This document shows positions 33,660-40,550 of a stretch of DNA of 42,491 bases, in pieces. The notes beneath the pieces were generated by a model that saw only the letters and a list, made by a program, of their open reading frames with translations, ran no database searches and had not been told where the DNA came from. Each line of letters opens with the position of its first letter. Positions within the stretch are counted from its first letter, which is position 1. This DNA is from an uncultured Bacteroidales bacterium. GTDB taxonomy: Bacteria > Bacteroidota > Bacteroidia > Bacteroidales > F082. Location of the stretch: the NCBI GenBank assembly GCA_900318465.1, contig ONKQ01000020.1, forward strand, positions 1 through 42,491, in the 5' to 3' direction. The translations under genes were made by a program, and so were the position numbers.

Positions 33660-35579
33660 ATGAAAACCCTATTCAGATTACGATACGACAGCCGCTGGGG
33701 AGAGGAATTGTTCCTCACGGGAAATACCTCAGAATTAGGTCTTTGGAACCCCAACAAGGCCATTCCGATGGATTATATGGGGCCTGGAATTTGGTCCGTT
33801 TCCGTAGAGACGCACGGCCGTGCGTCTCTACCAATCACCGAATACAAATATTTCATCCGCGAAAACGGCCAAATCCGTTGGGAGGACGGCCCTAATCGTA
33901 TCCTGCCCGAGGGCAGAGACCGCATTTGGGATTGGTTTGGCCTCACCGAAAGACAGACGATGCAAGGCGTGGCCGTGCCGCTGTTCAGCCTGCGCACGGA
34001 GGATGATTTCGGCATTGGCGAGTTTGCTGACCTGCCGAAATTGGGTGATTGGTGCGTGGCCAATGGACTGAAAATCATCCAAATCCTGCCCATCAACGAC
34101 ACAACGACACACTACGACTGGCGCGACTCCTATCCTTACAACGCCATCTCGGCCTTTGCTCTGAACCCGATTTACCTAAACCTCAAACAATTGGGCATCA
34201 AGGAAAACGCGGCTTTCAAACGGACGCAGACGACGCTCAACGGAAAAGATTCTGTCGATTATCCGAAGGTGCTGAAAACCAAATGGAAACACTTCCAAAT
34301 CGCCTTTGAACAGCAATGGGAAACACTGAAAAACAGCGATGATTTCCAGCAGTTTGCAAAAGAAAACAAAGACTGGCTTCCCGACTACGCCCAATTTTGC
34401 GCCGAGCGCGACGGCAATGGCACAGAAATCCACCTCTTCCTGCAATACCACTGCGACAAGCAACTGCGCGAGGCCGTCAAAGCTTTGCACGACAAGGGCT
34501 TGCTGCTGAAAGGCGACATCCCCATTGGCGTGAATCCCGAAGGCGTGGATGTGAAATCGCATCCCGATTTGCTCAACCTCGATGTGCAAGTGGGTGCGCC
34601 GCCCGACGATTTCGCCGCCGAGGGACAGAACTGGGGCTTCCCGTCCTACAATTGGGAGGCTATGGCCAAGGATGGCTATGCTTGGTGGCAACGCCGCCTG
34701 CAAGTGATGGCGCGTTATTTCGACGCCTACCGCATCGACCACATCTTGGGCTTCTTCCGCATTTGGGAAATCCCGAAAACGGCCAAGTCGGGCTTGTTGG
34801 GACATTTCTCCCCTGCCCTGCCATTGAGCGCGGAAGAGATTGAAAACCAAGGTTTTCATTTCGTCAAGAGCAAGCATTTGAAGAAAGGTGTCGAAACGCT
34901 TTTCATCCCTGACCCGCACGACAGCGAAAAGTACCATCCCCGCATCGAACTGCAAAAAACCAAGGCCTACCAAACCCTCAGCGACGACCAAAAACAAGCC
35001 CTCGACCGCATTTACGAGGACTTCTATTACCATCGCCACAACGAGTTTTGGAAACAAAAAGCCTTGGAAAAATTGCCCGCTTTAATCAATGCGACAAAGA
35101 TGGTTGCCTGCGGCGAAGACCTCGGCATGATTCCCGCTTGCGTGCCTGAAGTGATGCAACAGTTGGGCATCATGAACCTTGAGGTGCAGCGTATGCCCAA
35201 GGTCTTTGGCCACCAATTTGTGCAGACCGAAGACCTACCCGAAAACTGCGTCTATACCACGGGTACCCACGACATGCCCACCTTGCGCGGCTGGTTGGCC
35301 GAAGACAAAGTCCGAACCCGCCAATTCCTTGACAATCTGAATCTTGACGACAGAAAAATCACTGCAAAGACGCTCAAGAAAATCATGGAAAAGCATCAAG
35401 ATAGCCCCTCGAAGTGGAACATCTACCCGCTGCAAGACCTTTTGGACTTGGACGAAAAAAATTGGTCGCCCAACCCTGCGGACGACCAAATCAATGTGCC
35501 TGCAAACGCCAAAAACCAGTGGAAATGGCGGATGAGGATACTGTTGGAAGTATTACTTACGGATGCTCGGGACCACTGA
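33660..35579 (+). CDS. malQ: 4-alpha-glucanotransferase (amylomaltase, GH77) with one CBM20
   Basis: A 639-residue enzyme that transfers alpha-1,4-glucan chains in maltodextrin metabolism. Residues 1-100 are a CBM20 starch-binding domain (FRLRYDSRWGEELFLTGN, then LGLWNP and KYFI). The GH77 catalytic part has D360 (AYRIDHILGFFR, nucleophile), E486 (CGEDLG, acid/base) and D538 (GTHDMPTLRGW). Bacteroidetes homologues I recall carry two CBM20 modules and are longer, so this is a short form. A 28-bp palindrome is translated as VETHGRASLP inside the CBM20. There is no signal peptide. The 3' end overlaps the convergent GIN-domain gene by 23 bp. Confidence 0.93.
   Translation: MKTLFRLRYDSRWGEELFLTGNTSELGLWNPNKAIPMDYMGPGIWSVSVETHGRASLPITEYKYFIRENGQIRWEDGPNRILPEGRDRIWDWFGLTERQTMQGVAVPLFSLRTEDDFGIGEFADLPKLGDWCVANGLKIIQILPINDTTTHYDWRDSYPYNAISAFALNPIYLNLKQLGIKENAAFKRTQTTLNGKDSVDYPKVLKTKWKHFQIAFEQQWETLKNSDDFQQFAKENKDWLPDYAQFCAERDGNGTEIHLFLQYHCDKQLREAVKALHDKGLLLKGDIPIGVNPEGVDVKSHPDLLNLDVQVGAPPDDFAAEGQNWGFPSYNWEAMAKDGYAWWQRRLQVMARYFDAYRIDHILGFFRIWEIPKTAKSGLLGHFSPALPLSAEEIENQGFHFVKSKHLKKGVETLFIPDPHDSEKYHPRIELQKTKAYQTLSDDQKQALDRIYEDFYYHRHNEFWKQKALEKLPALINATKMVACGEDLGMIPACVPEVMQQLGIMNLEVQRMPKVFGHQFVQTEDLPENCVYTTGTHDMPTLRGWLAEDKVRTRQFLDNLNLDDRKITAKTLKKIMEKHQDSPSKWNIYPLQDLLDLDEKNWSPNPADDQINVPANAKNQWKWRMRILLEVLLTDARDH
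33804..33831. repeat. GTAGAGACG palindrome, copy 3 (in frame in malQ)
   Basis: A perfect 28-bp palindrome with half-site GTAGAGACGCACGG. It encodes residues 49-58 of MalQ, in a loop of the CBM20 domain. Confidence 0.85.
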
Positions 35580-36402
35580 TGCTTGACCCACCACTAGTAG
35601 TACTACAGCCCGAAGAACTGCCATCGCCCGTATAATGCAAGTGGCTGGCACCCGAAAGGTCGACGCAAATCCTACCATCGCAGTGGATGTAGGCTTCACT
35701 GGCACCTGACATCACACCTTCACATCCGTCGCAAACAAGGGCGTAACTATTCCCGACCACCTGTTTAATAATATTGCTGGCACCTGCCAAATTAATCTTG
35801 AGCGTACTGACTGCGCCCACAAGGGTGGCATCGGAAGCGCCGGTCAAGTCAAGGTCAAGTTCGTTGGCGAGCACATTGCCCTTGATGTTGGAACCACCTG
35901 ACAAGTCCATGTCAATTTGGTCTGCCCAAATGTCGCCAAAGAAATTAGAAGCACCCGAAATACTGATATCCACCTCATCGGCATCGATGTCGCAATAGAA
36001 ATTGGAAGCACCCGACAATTCCACATCAACCTTTTGACCTTCAAGGCCATACTCTGAACGGAATTCCGACGCACCCGACAAGTCGACGCTCGTCAAGTTG
36101 ACATTGTAAGGGATAACGGCTTTCAACTCACCGCCATAAACGGAAGCCACAGGTTTGAGTCTGATTCTCAGTGTGTTTTCAACGACCTCCACAATCACCT
36201 TCGGCATGACGTTTTCGCCCGCCGTAATGGTAATGACATCCACTGCATCGCTGACGGTGACATCAAACGCAGATTCCACTTCAAGTTCAGTGTAGGAACC
36301 TGGCACGTTGAAATCCTTGGTAATGAGGTCGCCCGCAACCTTCTGGCAGCCGCTGAAGACAAACAAAACCAAGGCTGAAAGGACAAACAAATACTTCTTC
36401 AT
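35557..36402 (-). CDS. GIN-domain (DUF2807) lipoprotein
   Basis: A 281-residue lipoprotein with lipobox FSGC (Cys18). The body is a right-handed parallel beta structure built from repeats of about 21 residues containing SGASN or SGAS (VELSGASNFYCDIDADEVDI, then ISISGASNFFGDIWADQ), the hallmark of the DUF2807 'GIN' domain. A short Ser/Gly/Cys-rich tail follows. Members are predicted surface or periplasmic adhesin-like proteins; no enzymatic role is known. ATG 36402 (MKKYLFVLSALVLFVF) begins a proper signal. It overlaps the 3' end of malQ tail to tail. Confidence 0.87.
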   Translation of the reverse strand: MKKYLFVLSALVLFVFSGCQKVAGDLITKDFNVPGSYTELEVESAFDVTVSDAVDVITITAGENVMPKVIVEVVENTLRIRLKPVASVYGGELKAVIPYNVNLTSVDLSGASEFRSEYGLEGQKVDVELSGASNFYCDIDADEVDISISGASNFFGDIWADQIDMDLSGGSNIKGNVLANELDLDLTGASDATLVGAVSTLKINLAGASNIIKQVVGNSYALVCDGCEGVMSGASEAYIHCDGRICVDLSGASHLHYTGDGSSSGCSTTSGGSSISGPEHP

Positions 36403-36609
36403 TTTAAATTGGCCGCTGTTATATACCATCGGGGCTTCGGTTTTTGATTGGTTGATTAAAAATTGGCGTAAAAGTACAGTTTTATGCCTTTTCGTTAAAC
36501 ATTGGAATGTGTTTTTTATTGTGTTTTTGGTTTTTGTTTGTGGAAAAATACATGTTTTGTAGCGAAAATGTTGGCGTGAAAAATTCGCTCAATATTATAG
36601 AAAATTGTC

Positions 36610-36617
36610 TAATTTTG
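36610..36617 (+). promoter_or_regulatory. -7 element for the AlbA_2 regulator gene
   Basis: TAATTTTG followed by CAGC, 16 nt before the ATG at 36634. No good -33 was found. The 230-bp gap to the GIN-domain gene shows nothing else. Confidence 0.4.
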
Positions 36618-36633
36618 CAGCATATTGTGGTAA

Positions 36634-38280
36634 ATGCATCCAAACATGACCATCGACGACATCCAACGGCTGATACAAAACGACGAGACCCGAACCTTGG
36701 AACTGAAAAAGACCACGGGCGAGTTGAAAGACGGAATGCGTTCCGCCTGCGCCTTGCTCAATACTTCGGGAGGTTGGGTGTTGTTTGGAGTTGCGCCTGG
36801 CACCCTGCATATTATTGGGCAACAAGTTACCGAAAGCACCCGAAGGGAAATTGCCCACGAACTCACCAAACTTGAGCCATCCATCGACCTCCCCGTGGAA
36901 TATGTCGATATTCCTGGCCGCGAAGGGTTTCAAGTCATTGCCATACGTTTGGACGGAGCCTCTTTTGGTGAGATGCCCTATACCTACGATGGGAAACCCT
37001 ATTTGCGCGTGGAAAGCACGACGATTGTCATGCCTCGCGACATTTTTGAGGAAAGGTTGATGCGAAGCAGGCTGAAGCACTATCCGTGGGAAGGTCAAAT
37101 CTGCGAAGACATCACCATTGCAGATTTGGACGAGCAACGCATTAGAGGGTCGGTGCGTCTTGGTGTGGAACGCGGAAGAATGCCCGCCACATCGCTCACC
37201 GACACGACAGAGCGGCTCGTAGAGGAGTTGAAACTTACAAAAAAAGGACAGTTGAAGAATGCCGCCGCCGCGTTGTTTTTGCGCGACACGAGGGATTTTC
37301 CCCAGTTTCTGTTGCGAATGGCTCGTTTCCGTGGAACGGACAAGATGGAGTTCATCGACAACCAACGGGCATACGGCAACTTTTTCGATTTGTTGGATGC
37401 TGGCATGGCTTTCTTCTTCAAGCATTTGTCGTTAAGCGGCAAGATTGTGGGCTTCATGAGAGAGGAGAAACTGGAGATTCCTGCCGTTGCCCTTCGCGAA
37501 GCACTGACCAACGCGCTCTGCCACAGGCAATTTCATAGTCCAAGTGGCTCTGTCGGCATTGCCATCTATGACGACCGTGTAGAGATTGAGAACACCGGCC
37601 ATCTACCTGAAGAATTGACGGTGGAAACCATAAAAACCAACCATCAATCATTTGCACAGAACCCACTCATAGCTGATATTTTGTTCAAGACTACTTTCCT
37701 GGAAAATTGGGGCAGTGGTGTGAGCCGCATGATGGAAGCCTGCGTGGAAGCAGGTTTGCCCGAGCCCAAATACGGAACAAACGGATTGTTCGTTTGGATT
37801 ACATTTTATCGTACAACCTCAAAACCGTACAACCTCGAAAACCGTACAACCTCAGAAAACATACAACCTCGAAAGCATACAACCTCGAAAACACACAACC
37901 TCGAAAACACACAACTTCAAGAACATACGACCCCACAACCCCATAACCCCCAAACCCCACAACCTCAAAACCCCACAACCTCAAAACCCCACAACCTCAA
38001 AACCCCACAACCTCAAAACCCCACAACCTCCAACAAAAAAGCAAGACGCATAAAGGCTCTTCTTTCCATCATTGGAGATAAGGGAGCGAATTTGAAGACT
38101 TTAATGGAGGGTTTGAGACTTCGTGACAGAAAAAACTTACTATACACTTATATCAATCCAAATGTTGAGGAAGGCAATATCGCCATGCTTTATCCCGAAA
38201 AGCCCAACCACCCGATGCAGTCATACTATCTGACACAAAAAGGCAGGGAATTGCTTGAAAAACTATCGAAAGAAGAATAA
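36634..38280 (+). CDS. AlbA_2-type regulator with ATPase-like domain, repeat linker and C-terminal winged helix
   Basis: A 548-residue protein. Residues 1-130 form an AlbA_2 (Schlafen-type, DNA-binding) domain: LELKKTTGELKDGMRSACAL and NTSGGWVLFGVA. Residues 283-385 match the HATPase_c_4-like region of the 'RecG-related transcriptional regulator' group (LREALTNALCHRQF, IENTGHLPEEL, WGSGVSRM). Residues 393-466 are a low-complexity Asn/Pro/Thr/His linker encoded by a 16-bp tandem repeat. Residues 469-545 look like a winged helix (LKTLMEGLRLRDRKNLL, then YYLTQKGRELL). Such proteins are widespread, sometimes in defence or phage loci; the role here is unknown. ATG 36646 is an alternative start. 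Confidence 0.85.
   Translation: MHPNMTIDDIQRLIQNDETRTLELKKTTGELKDGMRSACALLNTSGGWVLFGVAPGTLHIIGQQVTESTRREIAHELTKLEPSIDLPVEYVDIPGREGFQVIAIRLDGASFGEMPYTYDGKPYLRVESTTIVMPRDIFEERLMRSRLKHYPWEGQICEDITIADLDEQRIRGSVRLGVERGRMPATSLTDTTERLVEELKLTKKGQLKNAAAALFLRDTRDFPQFLLRMARFRGTDKMEFIDNQRAYGNFFDLLDAGMAFFFKHLSLSGKIVGFMREEKLEIPAVALREALTNALCHRQFHSPSGSVGIAIYDDRVEIENTGHLPEELTVETIKTNHQSFAQNPLIADILFKTTFLENWGSGVSRMMEACVEAGLPEPKYGTNGLFVWITFYRTTSKPYNLENRTTSENIQPRKHTTSKTHNLENTQLQEHTTPQPHNPQTPQPQNPTTSKPHNLKTPQPQNPTTSNKKARRIKALLSIIGDKGANLKTLMEGLRLRDRKNLLYTYINPNVEEGNIAMLYPEKPNHPMQSYYLTQKGRELLEKLSKEE
37810..38030 (+). repeat. 16-bp tandem array in the linker of the AlbA_2 regulator
   Basis: About fourteen units with consensus CCACAACCTCAAAACC. 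Early units carry GTAC or ATAC instead of CCAC and two are 17 bp; the last full units (four in a row) are identical. Because 16 is not a multiple of 3, three units are needed to return to phase, giving a 16-residue protein period (QPQNPTTSKPHNLKTP). Confidence 0.9.
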
Positions 38281-38297
38281 ACAAATTATATATCACC

Positions 38298-39140
38298 ATG
38301 AAATTCACCCCCTACAACCACACCGAAGCCGCACTCAATGAGCGCATCGCACTGATTCTCAATGAAGAGAAGAAAAAAGGCCACGAAAAGGAAGCCTTGA
38401 AAACCATCTTCCAAAGCATCGACTTCACGACTTTGGAAGCCTTCGACAACGAGGCCAAAATCAAGGATTTTTGCGAAAAGGCACTGGCTTTCCCGAAACA
38501 GAAGCCGCACCTCAGCGTGCCCGCCATCTGCATCTACAGCCCGTTTGTGCGACAAGCCAAGCAGCTGTTGGCTGGCAGCGGCATCCGTGTGGCAACCGTC
38601 GCCTGCTGTTTCCCTTCGGGACAAATGCCTTTCGACTTGAAAGTCAAAGAGGTGGAGTATTGCGTCAACGAAGGTGCCGATGAGGTCGACATGGTCATCT
38701 CGCGTGGCACTTTCCTCGCGGGAAGATATGACGAGGTTTTTGAAGAAATCAAGACCATCAAGGAAACCTGTGGCGACAAGGCCAAACTGAAAGTCATCCT
38801 TGAAACGGGCGAACTGAAAACCGTGCAGAACATCCGCAAGGCCAGTGAATTGGCCATCCTTGCCGGCGCCGACTTCATCAAGACCTCGACGGGCAAGGTG
38901 CCCGTGGCCGCCACGCCTTTGGCCGCCATCGTCATGATCGACACCATCAATGAATACTACGAGGCCACGGGCAAGAAAGTCGGTTTCAAGCCTGCCGGCG
39001 GCATGAAGGTGCCTGACGATGCCCTCACCTATTATTATTTGGTGAAAAACATCCTCGGCGAACAGTGGCTCAACCCGAACCTCTTCCGAGTGGGAACAAG
39101 TCGCTTGGCGGGGTTAATTCTGGAACAAATTATTAAATAA
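38298..39140 (+). CDS. deoC: Deoxyribose-phosphate aldolase
   Basis: A 280-residue DeoC, which splits 2-deoxyribose-5-phosphate into glyceraldehyde-3-phosphate and acetaldehyde in deoxynucleoside catabolism. D131 (GADEVDMVI), Schiff-base K195 (ADFIKTSTGK) and K231 (GFKPAGGMK) are all present. The N-terminal extension of about 50 residues is typical of the longer DeoC type. It begins 17 bp after the AlbA_2 regulator gene, so the two may be transcribed together. A hairpin repeat starts immediately after the stop. Confidence 0.95.
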   Translation: MKFTPYNHTEAALNERIALILNEEKKKGHEKEALKTIFQSIDFTTLEAFDNEAKIKDFCEKALAFPKQKPHLSVPAICIYSPFVRQAKQLLAGSGIRVATVACCFPSGQMPFDLKVKEVEYCVNEGADEVDMVISRGTFLAGRYDEVFEEIKTIKETCGDKAKLKVILETGELKTVQNIRKASELAILAGADFIKTSTGKVPVAATPLAAIVMIDTINEYYEATGKKVGFKPAGGMKVPDDALTYYYLVKNILGEQWLNPNLFRVGTSRLAGLILEQIIK

Positions 39141-39230
39141 ATGCGGAATGCAGAATTATGAATGCGGAATGTCGCAATACGACGCTGGGCTTCGCCCACA
39201 TTCCGCATTCCGAATTCATCATTCCGAATT
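39141..39230. repeat. ATGCGGAAT hairpin repeat, copy 2
   Basis: A 90-bp hairpin that begins on the base after the deoC stop, with the same arms and the same TTCG tip as copy 1 at 17637-17727. In both places it separates two same-strand genes and begins directly at a stop codon. Confidence 0.85.
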
Positions 39231-39244
39231 AAAAACAGACAAAT

Positions 39245-39655
39245 ATGGCAACAATCAAAGGAACTTACAAGGGCAATCTCCGCAATGAGATGACCCACGT
39301 GCAATCGGGGAATACCATCCTCACCGACGCACCCACCGACAACCACGGCAAAGGCGAAGCCTTCTCGCCCACCGATTTGGCCTGCGCCGCCCTCGCCGGC
39401 TGCATGATGACCATCATGGGCATCAGCGCACAAGGCCACAAGTTCGACATCGAAGGCACCACCTACGAGGTGACCAAGACCATGAACACCGACCCGCGCC
39501 GCATTGGACAAATCGACCTCGTGTTCAACTTCCCCGCAAAAGAATACACCGAAAAGCAGAAAGCCCTGCTTTGGGCCGCCGCCGAAAGCTGTCCCGTGGG
39601 TCGCTCGCTGCATCCCGACGTCATCGTGAACATCACCATGAATTTTCAAGGCTGA
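39245..39655 (+). CDS. OsmC-family peroxiredoxin-like protein
   Basis: A 136-residue protein of the OsmC/Ohr superfamily, thiol-dependent reductases of organic hydroperoxides. The two cysteines of the family active site are present, C53 (ALAGCMMT) and C116 (ESCPVGRSL). The N-terminal segment (KGEAFSPTDLACAAL) is typical of the YhfA-like branch. The stop TGA shares its A with the ATG of the next gene, so translation is probably coupled. Confidence 0.9.
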   Translation: MATIKGTYKGNLRNEMTHVQSGNTILTDAPTDNHGKGEAFSPTDLACAALAGCMMTIMGISAQGHKFDIEGTTYEVTKTMNTDPRRIGQIDLVFNFPAKEYTEKQKALLWAAAESCPVGRSLHPDVIVNITMNFQG

Positions 39656-40035
39656 TGGAGTACGACAACTTGAAAGGACTCCGACACAGCGAAACGCTCG
39701 TGGTGGAGCATAAGGACACCGCCGCCGTTTATGGTTCGGGCGCGTTGGAGGTTTTTGCCACTCCCGCCATGATTGCCCTGATGGAGAAAACTTGTTTGGA
39801 AGCCGTAGCCGACAAAATCGGCGAAGGCAACACCACTGTGGGCATTGCGGTGAATATCAAGCACTTGAAAGCCAGCCCTGTTGGTGCGACCATCCGCTGC
39901 GAGGCTGAACTCGTTGAAGTGGACCGCCGCCGTTTGGTCTTTGAAATGAAGTGCTTCGAAGGCGAGACCTTGGTCGGTGAAGGCATCCACGAAAGGTTTG
40001 TCGTTGACAGCCAAAAGTTTATGAGTAAATTCTAG
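39655..40035 (+). CDS. Hot-dog thioesterase (FlK-like)
   Basis: A 126-residue single-domain hot-dog protein. The central helix motif ATPAMIALMEKTC and the strand GIAVNIKHLKASPVG resemble the fluoroacetyl-CoA thioesterase (FlK) family, in which Thr/Ser, Glu and His act together; T36, E44 and H70 are the candidates here. In gut bacteria the natural substrate is unlikely to be fluoroacetyl-CoA, so a general acyl-CoA thioesterase is the safer call. The start at 39655 overlaps the osmC stop by one base. Confidence 0.87.
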   Translation: MEYDNLKGLRHSETLVVEHKDTAAVYGSGALEVFATPAMIALMEKTCLEAVADKIGEGNTTVGIAVNIKHLKASPVGATIRCEAELVEVDRRRLVFEMKCFEGETLVGEGIHERFVVDSQKFMSKF

Positions 40036-40064
40036 AATCTGAAAGTTTGATATAAATGTAAAAT

Positions 40065-40160
40065 AGCTATCAGCTATCAGCTATCAGCTATCAGCTATCA
40101 GCTATCAGCTTGGCAATGAGCGGCTGAAAGCTGATTGCTGAATGCTGAAAGCCAATAAAT
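40065..40160. repeat. AGCTATC heptamer array and facing arm
   Basis: AGCTATC is repeated 6.6 times (40065-40110), followed by a facing arm of GCTGAAA/GCTGATT/GCTGAAT units to about 40153. The whole can fold into a hairpin of the same type as the TTAGC inner hairpin at 22491-22552. It lies in the gap between the thioesterase and TSCPD genes. Confidence 0.85.
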
Positions 40161-40166
40161 AATCCA

Positions 40167-40415
40167 ATGAAATACACCTACCGAACCCAAGGCACGTGCA
40201 GTCAGGCCATCGAGTTTGAAATTGAGGACGGCAACGTGAAGAACGTGCAGTTCTACGGCGGCTGCAACGGCAACACTCAGGGTGTCGCCACCCTCGTGGA
40301 AGGCATGAAGGCAGAGGATGTCGTCGCCAAGTTGGAAGGCATCCGCTGCGGCTTCAAAGGCACTTCCTGCCCCGACCAATTGGCCAAGGCTATCCGACAA
40401 GCGATGGAGAGTTGA
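40167..40415 (+). CDS. TSCPD-domain protein (TIGR03905 type)
   Basis: An 82-residue protein. It carries the conserved features GTCSQAIEFEIEDG, FYGGCNGNTQG, IRCG and TSCPDQLAKAI, with four cysteines. The TSCPD domain also occurs at the C-terminus of some class II ribonucleotide reductases; stand-alone forms are common in Bacteroidetes and Firmicutes and have no settled function. The stop codon lies inside a GTTGA(A/G)A heptamer repeat. Confidence 0.9.
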   Translation: MKYTYRTQGTCSQAIEFEIEDGNVKNVQFYGGCNGNTQGVATLVEGMKAEDVVAKLEGIRCGFKGTSCPDQLAKAIRQAMES

Positions 40416-40434
40416 AAGTTGAGAGTTGAGAGTT
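40407..40434. repeat. GTTGA(A/G)A heptamer repeat overlapping a stop codon
   Basis: Three units (40411-40431) and part of a fourth. The TGA of the TSCPD gene (40413-40415) is in the first unit. The same heptamer is repeated at 41889-41929 inside the T9SS gene. Confidence 0.8.
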
Positions 40435-40550
40435 ATCAGTTGTTTGGTTGGAATGGAAGGTCTGGCACAAGTTTTGATGAAAAAATGGCTGTTTACGCAA
40501 TTTCAAAAGCACTACATCGTTATTGTCAATTGAAACAACACTAAAAAATC

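Noticed and set aside
37799-37984. Minus-strand open frame opposite the 16-bp tandem repeat, rich in Val, Phe and Cys
   Set aside because: It is a shadow of the repeat array inside the AlbA_2 regulator and has no domain or promoter of its own.
40065-40160. Heptamer array considered as a CRISPR array
   Set aside because: The units are 7 bp in direct contact with no spacers, and no cas genes are present.
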